Assembly (NCBI RefSeq): GCF_005405585.1
Contig: NZ_BJEQ01000014.1
Location: forward strand, 1-64,000
DNA from: Agarivorans sp. Toyoura001
Lineage (GTDB): Bacteria > Pseudomonadota > Gammaproteobacteria > Enterobacterales > Celerinatantimonadaceae
Length of the DNA: 64,000 nt
Direction: 5' to 3'
Shown piece after piece: positions 49,628 to 59,613 of the stretch. The notes under the pieces were generated by a model. The model saw only the letters and a program-made list of their open reading frames with translations, was not told the DNA's origin and made no database searches. The translations under genes were made by a program, and so were the position numbers. Positions within the stretch are counted from its first letter, which is position 1; each line of letters opens with the position of its first letter.

Positions 49628-51524
49628 CCGGCTTAATGGTTTCGCGTAAATAGGGGGAAAATTCCTCGGCCTGCGCCCAAGCAGCAATGGCCGCCCCTAA
49701 TACAAACACTTCCTTGGTAATGCCTTTAAGCTGATTTAGATGCTGTTCGTTCTCCACGCCATCTACCATCAGCTTCACCCCTAAGCGATTAGCAAACATC
49801 ACCGTAGCCGTTAACATAGGCTGTTTATCGTTTGAATTTAGTAACTCAGCCATTAAAGACTTGGCCCCACGCAGATATTGCACCGGTAGGTGATTTAGCA
49901 ACTCCAAAGGACATTCTGCACTGCCAAAATTATCCAGCGATAAACTCACACCAATTCTGCGTAATTCTCTAATAGCGTCGACACAATCCAGCAGCATTTG
50001 CTGGTCACTATCAATGATATTAATGATTAATCGATGCGGCAGAATACGACTCTCTATCAGTACCTTATTCACTAATACTAATAAATCAGTATGTAAAGTA
50101 GATGAGGAAATAGACACCGCCAATTGCAGGTGAGGATCAACCGCGTGGTGCCAGCGTTTAAGCTGTTGGGTGGCAGCTCGTAGTACCCAAGACTCTAACG
50201 TGACCACACAGCCACTGGCATGTGCAATGCTTACTAGTTCGTCTTGCTCAATCCAGCCATAAATCGGATGTTTCCAACGTGCTTGAACTTCTGCTCCAAC
50301 TACTTTATCACTCGTAAGATCTACAATAGGTTGGTAAAACAAACTCAAATCTTGTTGTTCTAGCGCTGCTCGCAGTTCGCTCAGCAATTGTTGTTCGCGC
50401 TCTTTAGCCAACTGCATTTCGCCTTCAAAAAACTGCCAAGAACTGCATCGAAATTGCTGCTTAGCTTGATACATCGCAGTATCAGCCTGTCCCAATATCG
50501 TTAACCAATCCTCGCCATTGTCTAAGGCCAAGCTGATACCAATACTGGTACCAACAAAACACTCACGCCCTTCTAAAGACATTGGTTTTTCTATTACATT
50601 GATTAAGCGTTCAGCAAAACCAGAACAATCTTCATTAGAGCGCACGCGTGTTTGTACGATGGCAAATTCGTCCCCACCTAAGCGCACAGCAAAGTCACAG
50701 TGGCGCATTTGGCCACCTAAACGTTGCGCGACCAAATTGAGTATTCGATCGCCGTACTCATGCCCGTAATTATCATTAATGCTTTTAAAACCATTTAAGT
50801 CCAACACCATAATGGCGTAATCACCGCGGTTATCTTCTAGGCTATCGATAAATTCACGTAAACCTGCGCGATTAGGCAAACCAGTAAGCACATCGTGATT
50901 AGCCAAATAACGGTTTATGTGATTCTCGCGCACAATCATTACAATCAGAATAGAACCGCTAATTAATAACGCACCAATCGCAAAGGACAAAATCAGTTGC
51001 AGCTGCAGTAACCTAAAGTCGGTTTTCTTATCAAATTCACTATTACGCTGAAACTCACGATTTACCAAAGTGTTGATTGGAGCTGCATACAGATCAAGGC
51101 GCTCGACCAAACGCTCGAACTTTTCATGAGATGGTGGTAAAGCGCGCAACAGCGGCTCGATACGCTGCACCTCTTGAAACAACTCCCGCACTAAATGCTT
51201 AGCTGATTGAATGCTCTGAAAGCCTGCAGTTTCCTGGCCTTCCAATAAAACCGGGAAGCGGCTCCACAAAATATCGTAGCGCAGCATCAGCTCTGATTGG
51301 CTAACGCCATTCAAGCGGTAAAGCTGTAAGGCATTAACAAAGCGTCGATGCTCCATTTGCAATTGGACGACAGACCAAGAGCTTGTGGACTTGGGCGACT
51401 CTAATAGCTGAATAATTTGCCTAAGTTGATAAACACAGATCACCGCACTAACAATGAACAGTGAAACAACCAGCGAAATTAAACCTTTTTTGTATTTTTG
51501 AGGAAGCCTAGTAAGCCAATTCAT
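49614..51524 (-). CDS. Membrane diguanylate cyclase with degenerate EAL domain
   Basis: This 636-residue protein has two membrane helices (about 16-38 and 180-200) flanking a periplasmic helical sensor region of about 140 residues. A GGDEF domain follows with an intact LGGDEF active site (about 281-286) and the RxxD inhibitory site (RHCD) five residues before it, so it probably makes c-di-GMP under product control. The C-terminal EAL domain has lost its key residues: EVQ for EAL, LDNFGS for the DDFG loop, VDGVE for AEGVE. It should not hydrolyse c-di-GMP. It is six bases downstream of the small periplasmic gene. Confidence 0.9.
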   Translation of the reverse strand: MNWLTRLPQKYKKGLISLVVSLFIVSAVICVYQLRQIIQLLESPKSTSSWSVVQLQMEHRRFVNALQLYRLNGVSQSELMLRYDILWSRFPVLLEGQETAGFQSIQSAKHLVRELFQEVQRIEPLLRALPPSHEKFERLVERLDLYAAPINTLVNREFQRNSEFDKKTDFRLLQLQLILSFAIGALLISGSILIVMIVRENHINRYLANHDVLTGLPNRAGLREFIDSLEDNRGDYAIMVLDLNGFKSINDNYGHEYGDRILNLVAQRLGGQMRHCDFAVRLGGDEFAIVQTRVRSNEDCSGFAERLINVIEKPMSLEGRECFVGTSIGISLALDNGEDWLTILGQADTAMYQAKQQFRCSSWQFFEGEMQLAKEREQQLLSELRAALEQQDLSLFYQPIVDLTSDKVVGAEVQARWKHPIYGWIEQDELVSIAHASGCVVTLESWVLRAATQQLKRWHHAVDPHLQLAVSISSSTLHTDLLVLVNKVLIESRILPHRLIINIIDSDQQMLLDCVDAIRELRRIGVSLSLDNFGSAECPLELLNHLPVQYLRGAKSLMAELLNSNDKQPMLTATVMFANRLGVKLMVDGVENEQHLNQLKGITKEVFVLGAAIAAWAQAEEFSPYLRETIKPAIGE

Positions 51525-51536
51525 CAACAATTAAAC

Positions 51537-52028
51537 TCACTTAACAATAATGCTACGTAGCTGCCAAATCATAAAGTCGTTATATGGCATCTGTAAAAGC
51601 TCTGGGTGTTTATCAATCGGTAGCATTAACCATAGCGGTCCCTTGTCACGTACCCGCATCACACGGTCGTTATCAGACCAAGCCAAAATAGGCTCAAATT
51701 CCGCAATATCGTCAAACTCAATCTCCACTTCGTAATTGTTTAATGCAACCAAAGTGAGCTTAGTAGAACGAGCCCCTGCCATTTCAAGCAGATCAGAGAC
51801 TTTAGGGCCTTTATAGTGATGACGACTTTCAACCCAAGGATGACGAGTAACAATAGTGTGTTGCGGCATAGCTTGCAGCATTTTCAAATCAAAATCTGCC
51901 GCCCCTTCGCTATTACTATTTTGAATTAAACCGGCAATGGTAAGGATAGGCTCGTCGGTTGGTTTTGGCAGCTCAGCGGCTACCAAAGAGGTACACAACA
52001 ATAAACTTAGGGCTATCAATATTTTCAT
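51537..52028 (-). CDS. Small periplasmic protein, molybdopterin-oxidoreductase-like fold
   Basis: The 163-residue product has a signal peptide (1-18, ending VAA) and a compact domain resembling the sulfite-oxidase/YedY-type molybdopterin-binding fold (YKGPKVSDLLEMAGA, WLMLPIDKHPEL). It has no cysteine after the signal peptide, so the molybdenum ligand of true members is missing and it may bind something else or serve as a sensor. AAGGAGGA gives a very strong ribosome-binding site. It heads a two-gene unit with the cyclase. The fold assignment is by eye. Confidence 0.7.
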   Translation of the reverse strand: MKILIALSLLLCTSLVAAELPKPTDEPILTIAGLIQNSNSEGAADFDLKMLQAMPQHTIVTRHPWVESRHHYKGPKVSDLLEMAGARSTKLTLVALNNYEVEIEFDDIAEFEPILAWSDNDRVMRVRDKGPLWLMLPIDKHPELLQMPYNDFMIWQLRSIIVK

Positions 52029-52387
52029 AACGCGTCCTCCTTAACGCCGTTACTCAAAGGTTGCTTGGATAAATAAATGGAAGGCACTTTTATACTTATG
52101 AGTATGCAGGAGAACTAAAAAACCACAACCCCATGCTTATCTATGCAATCATAAGTTGATAACGGGAATAGAGTAAACACCTATGAATAGAAATGATTTT
52201 TTAAATATAGAGAGAAAGTAAAACAAACCAGAAGCTATGTAAGACTTTATGATTATTAGCTATAGCTGAGAGGGAATTTAAATACTTCTTTAACTTAATC
52301 CGTATGCGGAGCTAATCACATACTTGTAAAACTATGTAAGAGAGACTCAATCAACAAGCCTCTCTTTAACCACCTATTTATTAAACA
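52029..52387. other. A/T-rich intergenic region without a gene
   Basis: No gene is supported over these 359 bases. On the minus strand, TATAAA around 52090 is a possible -10 for the downstream two-gene unit. AAGAGAG and CTCTCTT (about 52338-52366) could pair around a 15-base loop at the 3' end of the lipoprotein gene without a U-run. The rest is low-complexity A/T-rich sequence with only trivial open frames. Confidence 0.5.
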
Positions 52388-53263
52388 CTATTTTGCTTCG
52401 ATTACAAATTCAAATAATGGATACAAAAAACGAGATTCGTTTTCAGGTTGTGTAGGTATAGTCGGCGCTCCAACGTTTACTGGATAAATCACGTAATTGC
52501 TGCCACCATTCAAACGGTGGCCGTCAGTTGCATCATTGTAGAATAGCCAATTGTCTTCATTCAGAGGGTCTGACGGGTAGTCATAACCAGCGGGAAGAAG
52601 CGCTAATTTGTTACCATCTGGGTGGGCGTTAATAGTAATAACAGAACTGATTTCTCCTACTTCAACCGAAGCGGCTACTAATACTAAGTTCCCGCCATCT
52701 TCAGGGGTCAAATAAAAATCGACAGGACCTTCAAAACTTTCAGAACTATAAGTATTAGCTAATCTCACATTCACTTTGTCATTCGCTGGCTTACTGTCCA
52801 AAAATGGAACATGCATAAACCTCAGCCCTTCATCAGAGCGGTCACTGCCATATGTGGTAATAAGGCTAAACTTTCTTGCAGGAATATCAAAGGTTGATCC
52901 AGCTTTACCTAAGGGCTGGTTACTATTGGCATCGTTTACAGCAAAGTAAACAGGGTAAGAATCAACCTCTTTCCATATATCTTCAGAGAAAATCGTTGAT
53001 GTACTACTTGTATAGAAAGCTAAACCTTTGTCTTTTTCACCAATATGGTTAAATAAATTTGGAAGATACGAATAATATGGAAGCAATTCTACGGTTGAAT
53101 GATATAAATTTAATAGGGCTACAGCTGTACCCGCTTCTTTAGGGACACCACCTTCTGAACCGCTATTTCCGCCTCCTAGGTCGACACCGTCGCCTCCACA
53201 CGCACCAAGAGTTGATGCAATAATAAATAACGCGGCTAAATTCGCTCTACTGCTCTTAAACAT
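52388..53263 (-). CDS. Putative lipoprotein of unknown function
   Basis: A 291-residue protein with a lipoprotein signal (hydrophobic 8-20, lipobox STLGAC with Cys22), then a Gly/Ser-rich spacer (CGGDGVDLGGGNSGSEGG) and a beta-rich body. Segments such as VNVRLANTYSS and GPVDFYLTPEDGG recall DUF4397 surface proteins, but this is a weak resemblance. Its A/T-rich codon use and lineage-specific look stand out against the conserved genes around it. Probably an envelope protein of an accessory nature. Confidence 0.75.
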   Translation of the reverse strand: MFKSSRANLAALFIIASTLGACGGDGVDLGGGNSGSEGGVPKEAGTAVALLNLYHSTVELLPYYSYLPNLFNHIGEKDKGLAFYTSSTSTIFSEDIWKEVDSYPVYFAVNDANSNQPLGKAGSTFDIPARKFSLITTYGSDRSDEGLRFMHVPFLDSKPANDKVNVRLANTYSSESFEGPVDFYLTPEDGGNLVLVAASVEVGEISSVITINAHPDGNKLALLPAGYDYPSDPLNEDNWLFYNDATDGHRLNGGSNYVIYPVNVGAPTIPTQPENESRFLYPLFEFVIEAK

Positions 53264-53504
53264 ACTTTTCCCTGTATATTTTAGCTACACCGTTCCAAGT
53301 GTAACTACTAACAAATTTGCCAAGAAATCTACTACAAATCAGTTTGTTATTAAACCAGCATATACAAAAAAAATGACCTAATACAGTATTAGCAAAGAAT
53401 TAATTCGTATAAAGGAAGTTTTATCGCCCCCGAAAAGCGCTGGGTTATCTTTATAATAACTTATGCCTGTAACCCTTAGTCGAATAAATGTAAACAATAA
53501 AAAC

Positions 53505-53529
53505 AAAAAAGGCCGCCTAAGCGACCTTT
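53505..53529 (-). terminator. Terminator after tuf (end of str operon)
   Basis: A 6-bp stem (GGCCGC 53511-53516 with GCGACC 53521-53526, one G-U pair) with a 4-base loop is extended by A/T pairs and followed by six U on the minus strand, just after the tuf stop. Confidence 0.82.
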
Positions 53530-53551
53530 CTTTCTATTGCACTAAGTCTTC

Positions 53552-54736
53552 TTATTCGAAGATTTTAGCTACAACACCCGCACCTACTGTACGGCCACCT
53601 TCACGGATTGCGAAGCGTAAACCTTCGTCCATCGCGATTGGGCAGATTAGCTCTACAACAAACTTCAAGTTGTCGCCTGGCATTACCATTTCAACACCTT
53701 CAGGAAGCTCTACAGCACCTGTTACGTCAGTTGTACGGAAGTAAAACTGTGGACGGTAACCTTTGAAGAAAGGAGTATGACGGCCACCTTCGTCTTTGCT
53801 TAGTACGTATACTTCAGCTTCAAACTTGGTGTGTGGAGTAATTGAGCCAGGAGCTGCAAGTACTTGACCACGTTGTACGTCATCACGCTTAGTACCACGT
53901 AACAAAATACCACAGTTCTCACCAGCACGACCTTCGTCAAGAAGCTTGCGGAACATTTCAACACCAGTACAAGTTGTTTTGGTGGTTTCTTTTACGCCAA
54001 CAATTTCAATTTCTTCTGAAACTTTAACGATACCACGCTCAACACGACCAGTAACAACTGTACCACGACCTGAAATTGAGAATACATCTTCAATAGGTAG
54101 TAGGAATGGCTTGTCGATGTCACGCTCTGGCTCAGGAATGTAAGTATCTAGGGCTTCTGCAAGCTCTACAATCTTAGCTTCCCATGCTTCTTCACCTTCT
54201 AGGGCTTTAAGCGCTGAACCTTGGATTACTGGAATGTCATCACCAGGGAATTCGTATTCAGATAGAAGTTCACGAACTTCCATTTCTACTAATTCTAGTA
54301 ATTCTTCGTCATCTACCATGTCACAGTTGTTCATGAATACGATGATGTAAGGTACACCAACCTGACGTGAAAGCAGGATGTGCTCACGTGTTTGTGGCAT
54401 TGGGCCATCTGTAGAAGCTACTACTAAGATAGCGCCGTCCATTTGTGCAGCACCAGTGATCATGTTTTTAACGTAATCGGCGTGTCCAGGACAGTCTACG
54501 TGTGCGTAGTGACGACTTGGAGTATCGTACTCTACGTGTGAAGTAGAAATCGTAATACCACGCTCGCGCTCTTCTGGAGCGTTATCGATTGCTGCGAAAT
54601 CTTTAGCTTCACCACCGTATACTTTTGCAAGTACGTTAGTAATAGCGGCTGTTAGTGTAGTTTTACCGTGGTCTACGTGGCCAATTGTACCAACGTTTAC
54701 ATGCGGTTTATTACGTTCAAATTTTTCTTTAGACAC
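53552..54736 (-). CDS. tuf: Elongation factor Tu
   Basis: EF-Tu delivers aminoacyl-tRNA to the ribosome. G-domain motifs are GHVDHGKT (19-26), [13 protein letters not shown] for the usual NKCDM, and SALKALE. The frame is open to 54790, but GTG 54736 gives the standard [14 protein letters not shown] start with AAGG about nine bases upstream, for a 394-residue product. It is the last gene of the str operon, 66 bases after fusA. Confidence 0.97.
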   Translation of the reverse strand: MSKEKFERNKPHVNVGTIGHVDHGKTTLTAAITNVLAKVYGGEAKDFAAIDNAPEERERGITISTSHVEYDTPSRHYAHVDCPGHADYVKNMITGAAQMDGAILVVASTDGPMPQTREHILLSRQVGVPYIIVFMNNCDMVDDEELLELVEMEVRELLSEYEFPGDDIPVIQGSALKALEGEEAWEAKIVELAEALDTYIPEPERDIDKPFLLPIEDVFSISGRGTVVTGRVERGIVKVSEEIEIVGVKETTKTTCTGVEMFRKLLDEGRAGENCGILLRGTKRDDVQRGQVLAAPGSITPHTKFEAEVYVLSKDEGGRHTPFFKGYRPQFYFRTTDVTGAVELPEGVEMVMPGDNLKFVVELICPIAMDEGLRFAIREGGRTVGAGVVAKIFE

Positions 54737-54802
54737 GATATGTACCTTCTTTTCCATTCCAACCTGCCTCACTCGAGACAGATCAATCATAGTTGAATTA
54801 GT

Positions 54803-56896
54803 TTACTTTGCTTCTACGATAGTATCAGCAACGTTTTTCGGCGCTTCATTATACTCTAGGAATTCCATAGAGTAAGAGGCTCGCCCCTGAGTAGCCGAAC
54901 GTAGATCTGTAGCATAGCCGAACATTGCAGACAGCGGCACTTTAGACTTAATAATCTTTAAGCCCGCAGCCCCATCGTCCATGCCTTCAATTATGCCACG
55001 ACGACGATTCAAGTCACCCACTACATCGCCCATCCAATCTTCAGGGGTAGTAACTTCTACTTTCATCATCGGCTCGAGCAGTACTGGATCAGCATCCAAT
55101 GCGCCTTTTCTGAAGCCCATTGCACCGGCAATTTTAAACGCCATTTCGTTAGAGTCAACATCGTGGAATGAACCATCGAATAAAGTGACTTTAACATCAA
55201 GTAGCGGGTACCCTGCCAGCACACCCTGATCCATTTGCTCTTTACAGCCTTTGTCTACTGCTGGGATGTATTCCTTAGGAACCGCACCGCCCACAATCTC
55301 ATTGACAAATTCGTAACCAGCACCTGGCTCTAGAGGTTCCATACGCAACCAAACGTGACCGTATTGACCACGACCACCAGATTGACGAACGAACTTTCCT
55401 TCCACTTCAACTTGCTTGCGAATCGCTTCGCGATAAGCAACTTGAGGTTTACCTACATTACAATTCACGCTGAATTCGCGCTTCATGCGATCTACGATGA
55501 TATCTAAGTGTAACTCACCCATACCTGAGATAAGGGTTTGTCCAGATTCTTCGTTAGTTTCTACGCGAAACGATGGATCCTCAGCGGCCAATTTACCTAA
55601 AGCAACACCCATTTTTTCTTGGTCTGCTTTGGTTCGAGGCTCTACAGCAATTTGAATTACTGGCTCAGGAAATTCCATTCGCTCAAGAACAACTTTATTG
55701 TTCATATCACATAAAGTGTCACCCGTGGTTACGTCTTTTAGACCAATCGCAGCGGCGATATCACCGGCACGAACTTCTTTGATCTCTTTACGGTCGTTTG
55801 AGTGCATTTGCACCATACGACCTAAACGCTCACGTTTTTGTTTAACCGAGTTATACACCGCAGTGCCGGTTTCCACCGTCCCCGAATAAACCCGCATAAA
55901 GGTCAACGTTCCCACAAATGGGTCGGTTGCGATTTTAAACGCCAATGCTGCAAATGGCGCATCGTCGTCAGCTGGACAGGCAACTTCGTTGTCTTTTTCG
56001 TCCAAACCTTTAATTGCGGCAACGTGATTTGGTGCTGGCAAATATTCTACAACAGCATCAAGCACTGCTTGAACGCCTTTGTTTTTGAATGCCGAACCAC
56101 AAGTCGCTAACACGATTTCATTGTTTAACGTGCGCGTACGCAAACCAAACTTGATTTCGGTTTCAGTTAACTCGCCTTCCTCTAAGTACTTATCCATCAG
56201 CTCGTCATTAGCTTCTGCTGCAGCTTCCACGAGTTCTTCGTGTAGCTCTTCAGCGCGGCCAAGCAGATCTGCAGGGATATCTTCGTAGTTGAAGGTGGTA
56301 CCTTGATCAGCTTCGTTCCAGTTAATTGCCTTCATTTTAATCAGGTCAATTACACCAACGAATCCGTCTTCAGCACCTACGTTAAGTTGAATAGGCACGC
56401 AATTTGCGCCTAAGCGATCACGGATTTGCTCGATTACTCGCTCAAAATCTGCACCAGCTCTATCCATCTTGTTCACGAATACCATTCGTGGAACTGAATA
56501 TTTATCAGCTTGGCGCCAGACTGTTTCTGATTGAGGTTCAACACCTGATGAACCACAAAACACAACTACTGCCCCATCTAATACGCGCAACGAACGTTCA
56601 ACTTCAATAGTGAAGTCTACGTGCCCTGGAGTATCAATGATGTTTACACGGTGTTCATCGAACTGTGCGTTCATACCACGCCAAAAAGTAGTGGTAGCCG
56701 CAGAGGTAATGGTAATACCGCGCTCTTGTTCTTGTTCCATCCAGTCCATGGTGGCTGCGCCATCATGCACCTCACCTATTTTGTGAGATAGACCGGTATA
56801 AAAAAGAACACGCTCTGTGGTTGTTGTTTTGCCAGCGTCAACATGAGCAACAATACCAATATTACGGTAGCGCTCAATAGGAGTTGTACGAGCCAT
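54803..56896 (-). CDS. fusA: Elongation factor G
   Basis: EF-G drives ribosomal translocation and, with RRF, recycling. The 697-residue protein has the five EF-G domains; the G motifs [23 protein letters not shown] and NKMDR are visible, as is the domain IV tip region of tRNA contact ([11 protein letters not shown]). Length is normal (E. coli 704). It sits between rpsG and tuf. Confidence 0.98.
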   Translation of the reverse strand: MARTTPIERYRNIGIVAHVDAGKTTTTERVLFYTGLSHKIGEVHDGAATMDWMEQEQERGITITSAATTTFWRGMNAQFDEHRVNIIDTPGHVDFTIEVERSLRVLDGAVVVFCGSSGVEPQSETVWRQADKYSVPRMVFVNKMDRAGADFERVIEQIRDRLGANCVPIQLNVGAEDGFVGVIDLIKMKAINWNEADQGTTFNYEDIPADLLGRAEELHEELVEAAAEANDELMDKYLEEGELTETEIKFGLRTRTLNNEIVLATCGSAFKNKGVQAVLDAVVEYLPAPNHVAAIKGLDEKDNEVACPADDDAPFAALAFKIATDPFVGTLTFMRVYSGTVETGTAVYNSVKQKRERLGRMVQMHSNDRKEIKEVRAGDIAAAIGLKDVTTGDTLCDMNNKVVLERMEFPEPVIQIAVEPRTKADQEKMGVALGKLAAEDPSFRVETNEESGQTLISGMGELHLDIIVDRMKREFSVNCNVGKPQVAYREAIRKQVEVEGKFVRQSGGRGQYGHVWLRMEPLEPGAGYEFVNEIVGGAVPKEYIPAVDKGCKEQMDQGVLAGYPLLDVKVTLFDGSFHDVDSNEMAFKIAGAMGFRKGALDADPVLLEPMMKVEVTTPEDWMGDVVGDLNRRRGIIEGMDDGAAGLKIIKSKVPLSAMFGYATDLRSATQGRASYSMEFLEYNEAPKNVADTIVEAK

Positions 56897-56974
56897 TCTT
56901 ATCCTCTTGCTAAGGAAACATCCTTAGTCTCACATAGAAAGCCGCACAGCTGCGTTAAGCAGCTGTGCAACCAA

Positions 56975-57445
56975 TTACCAGCGGTAATGTGCAAACGCTT
57001 TGTTTGCATCAGCCATACGGTGAACGTCTTCACGTTTCTTAACCGCAGAACCTTTGTTTTCCGCTCCGTCTAGGATTTCACCCGCTAGACGTAAAGCCAT
57101 AGATTTTTCACCACGTTTACGTGCTGCATCTACCATCCAACGCATACCTAATGTGTTGCGACGTACTGGGCGTACTTCAACAGGTACTTGGTAAGTAGAA
57201 CCACCAACACGGCGAGATTTAACCTCTACCGTTGGGCGCACGTTTTCAAGAGCCATTTCAAAGATCTCTTGGTGAGACTTGCCTGATTTCTCAGCGGCAG
57301 CGTCTAATGCACCATATACAATCTTTTCTGAAATAGATTTTTTCCCATCAACCATTACTACGTTGATGAACTTAGCCAGAAGTTCTGATCCGAACTTAGG
57401 ATCTGGTAAGATTTTGCGTTGACCGATCACTCGACGTCTAGGCAT
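56975..57445 (-). CDS. rpsG: 30S ribosomal protein S7
   Basis: S7 starts assembly of the 30S head and, in E. coli, represses its own operon. The 156 residues begin [21 protein letters not shown] and carry the [16 protein letters not shown] rRNA-binding loop and [11 protein letters not shown]. This is the normal short form without the E. coli K-12 extension. Confidence 0.98.
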   Translation of the reverse strand: MPRRRVIGQRKILPDPKFGSELLAKFINVVMVDGKKSISEKIVYGALDAAAEKSGKSHQEIFEMALENVRPTVEVKSRRVGGSTYQVPVEVRPVRRNTLGMRWMVDAARKRGEKSMALRLAGEILDGAENKGSAVKKREDVHRMADANKAFAHYRW

Positions 57446-57539
57446 TTGAATATCTCCGGTATGCTTCAGGTTTCCCCAAAACGAATTTTAAAAAAATTTC
57501 GCTATAACTAAATGTTTGGCCTTACTTAACGGAGAGCCG
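57446..57539 (-). promoter_or_regulatory. rpsL-rpsG intercistronic region, probable S7 operator
   Basis: This 94-base gap is close to the 96-base rpsL-rpsG gap to which S7 binds in E. coli to repress translation of the str operon. An A/T-rich dyad (AGCGAAATT with AATTCG) is present. The operator role is inferred from position and length. Confidence 0.4.
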
Positions 57540-57932
<393 letters not shown>

Positions 57933-57958
57933 TTACTTTTTAACGTGTGAAAAATCTA

Positions 57959-57972
57959 CCCCAATTTTGGGG
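57959..57972 (-). promoter_or_regulatory. Short hairpin at the 5' end of the str-operon mRNA
   Basis: CCCCAA and TTGGGG are directly self-complementary around a 2-base centre (14-base palindrome), within the first bases of the predicted rpsL transcript. It could be a 5' stabilising stem or an operator. Confidence 0.5.
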
Positions 57973-57979
57973 AGGCGAA

Positions 57980-58008
57980 ATTTTATGCGCTCGCAGGAAA
58001 AGTGTCAA
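57980..58008 (-). promoter_or_regulatory. Promoter of the str operon (rpsL)
   Basis: Minus strand: consensus -35 TTGACA (58003-58008), 17-base spacer and -10 TAAAAT (57980-57985). The start site is expected near 57973, 58 bases before the rpsL ATG. It lies in the tusB-rpsL gap. Confidence 0.88.
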
Positions 58009-58057
58009 GGCTTGCTCAAGCTTACAGGCTAATATTTTTCATGGTTGAGAGCTTCGC

Positions 58058-58333
58058 TCACCACGTTAAGGCAGGGTGATGTGTAACGCTTAGTTGCACC
58101 ATGGCTTGGTAATCCACTAACACTTTATCGCGTACTTCTATACCGCGGGCACTCACATCGGCACTTAGCACCGATAACCTACTTTGCTGCTCTAGTTCCA
58201 GCAAACGCGGGTCACTGCGCAGCCAAGCGTACACCGCGTCTTCAGTTAGTACGAGGTGACCGCTGCCATCAAGCTCGCTCAAACAACGCTCAAACACTTC
58301 ACTTGCGTAAGGATGTCTCATAATATGCAGCAT
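58058..58333 (-). CDS. tusB: Sulfur relay protein TusB
   Basis: TusB is one subunit of the TusBCD sulfur carrier that serves 2-thiolation of tRNA wobble uridines (mnm5s2U34). The 91-residue product is DsrH-like, starting MLHIMRHPY as E. coli MLHTLHRSP. It follows tusC after one base and is the last of tusDCB, as in E. coli upstream of rpsL. Confidence 0.9.
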   Translation of the reverse strand: MLHIMRHPYASEVFERCLSELDGSGHLVLTEDAVYAWLRSDPRLLELEQQSRLSVLSADVSARGIEVRDKVLVDYQAMVQLSVTHHPALTW

Positions 58334-58334
58334 G

Positions 58335-58694
58335 CTAAAACCTCAATATTGCATGGGCGTTACAGTGACGTGAATAGAACTCTTTGGAATCTAAAGCTCT
58401 CACTGTAATAGCAAGTTGATCTAAGGCTAAGCCTCGCTCCTGCATAGAGGCTGTATCTATAAAGATCTCTTCTACGTCGTATAAATCCAGTAAGCCATAT
58501 GTAGGCAATACGTCACGTTGCAGAATGGCAGCAGTGTCTTGATTATTAACCAGCTGCCAAACTCCGTCGCCTTCAAAGAAAACCACAACATCTTCAGATA
58601 CCGCAGAAGATGCTAAAGCCGCATCTAAGGCTTCACGCCCCAGGCTAGAACCGTGAGGAGCGGCACCTAATACAAACACCAAGGACTTACTCAT
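58335..58694 (-). CDS. tusC: Sulfur relay protein TusC
   Basis: TusC is the DsrF-like subunit of TusBCD. The 119-residue product begins MSKSLVFVLGAAPHGSSLGREALDAAL, here read as its nucleotide-like fold core, and has the late DLYDVEEIFID segment. Its start overlaps tusD by four bases. Confidence 0.92.
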   Translation of the reverse strand: MSKSLVFVLGAAPHGSSLGREALDAALASSAVSEDVVVFFEGDGVWQLVNNQDTAAILQRDVLPTYGLLDLYDVEEIFIDTASMQERGLALDQLAITVRALDSKEFYSRHCNAHAILRF

Positions 58695-59083
58695 AGTTGC
58701 ACCACCCTGTCGCTACTTAACATAGCGGTGGCCATTTCAGCCAACCCAGACATAGTAAACTGATGACTCATGTTAAACGACTCGACAGCTTGATTTTCAA
58801 GGTCTTCTTTGGCCACTACGCCACGACGATATGCCGCAGCGCTGCAAACCAATAATTCACAACCACTATTGTTTTTAAGCTCAATCCAGCATTGATGTAT
58901 GTCCACTTCGTCACTTGCAGGCAAGCTAGTACTGAGACTATTAGTTACGCCGTCTAAATAAAAGAATACCGTTTTGAGTTGATGCCCTTCGGCCACTAGC
59001 GCATTGGCAAAGTTAAGCGCGGTAGCACTGCCTTGCTTGCCATAAAGGGGGCTGGTAACAACTAAGGTATAAGAGAGGCTCAT
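58691..59083 (-). CDS. tusD: Sulfur relay protein TusD
   Basis: TusD is the DsrE-like subunit and carries the persulfide. The conserved active cysteine lies in LLVCSAAAYRRGV (about residue 78). The 130-residue product starts MSLSYTLVVTSPLYGKQGS, typical of TusD. It follows ridA after six bases, so ridA and tusDCB are probably one unit. Confidence 0.93.
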   Translation of the reverse strand: MSLSYTLVVTSPLYGKQGSATALNFANALVAEGHQLKTVFFYLDGVTNSLSTSLPASDEVDIHQCWIELKNNSGCELLVCSAAAYRRGVVAKEDLENQAVESFNMSHQFTMSGLAEMATAMLSSDRVVQL

Positions 59084-59089
59084 TTTGGA

Positions 59090-59473
59090 TTACTTAATAT
59101 GAGCAATAGCTTCAACTTCAACCAAAACATCTTTAGGCAAGCGAGCAACCTCTACGCATGAACGAGCAGGCGCACTTTCAGGGAAATAACTGGCATATAC
59201 ATCGTTGAAAGCAGCAAAATTAGCCATATCACTAAGAAAACACGTTGTTTTGAACACTGTAGATGCATCAGCTTCCGCTGCGGCTAGCACTGCCATCAGG
59301 TTTTCCATCACTTGTTTGGTTTGTTCACTAATTCCACCGGCAACTACTTCCATAGTGGCAGGGTCTAGTGGAATTTGGCCAGAAGTAAACACTAACTCAT
59401 CAATTTTAGTTGCTTGCGAGTATGGGCCAATAGCAGCTGGAGCTGACTCGGTAGATACAATTTGCTTGCTCAT
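59090..59473 (-). CDS. ridA: Reactive intermediate deaminase RidA
   Basis: RidA hydrolyses reactive enamine/imine intermediates such as 2-aminoacrylate from PLP enzymes. The 127-residue protein shows APAAIGPYSQA, FTSGQIPLDP and the ARSCVEVARLPKDVLVEVEAIA C-terminus, split at the catalytic Arg region. Its place between rpoC and tusDCB differs from E. coli, where it is next to pyrI. Confidence 0.95.
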   Translation of the reverse strand: MSKQIVSTESAPAAIGPYSQATKIDELVFTSGQIPLDPATMEVVAGGISEQTKQVMENLMAVLAAAEADASTVFKTTCFLSDMANFAAFNDVYASYFPESAPARSCVEVARLPKDVLVEVEAIAHIK

Positions 59474-59570
59474 AATATGCTCTTATTTTTAATCACTTTT
59501 AAAATCGGAGTCTGTGACTAACAAGCAAACTTGTCAAATTTTTTACGAATGAAGCGGAAACAAAAGGCAT

Positions 59571-59601
59571 AAAAAAAGGCAGCCAATGGCTGCCTTTTTT
59601 T
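59571..59601 (-). terminator. Terminator after rpoC
   Basis: GGCAGCC and GGCTGCC form a 7-bp stem with a 3-base loop (59578-59594), flanked by seven A on the left and eight T on the right. It closes the rpoBC operon and, on the minus strand, precedes ridA. Confidence 0.92.
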
Positions 59602-59613
59602 CACTAGAGCAAG

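Noticed and set aside
52172-52220. Twelve-codon open frame in the A/T-rich gap
   Set aside because: Too short, no ribosome-binding site, and such frames are expected by chance in A/T-rich DNA.
53463-53744. Open frame over the tuf terminator and 3' end on the plus strand
   Set aside because: It crosses a strong terminator and the end of the certain tuf gene; no similarity or ribosome-binding site.
54737-54790. N-terminal extension of EF-Tu
   Set aside because: The frame is open, but the conserved start is GTG 54736 with a good Shine-Dalgarno, so the extra 18 codons are leader sequence.
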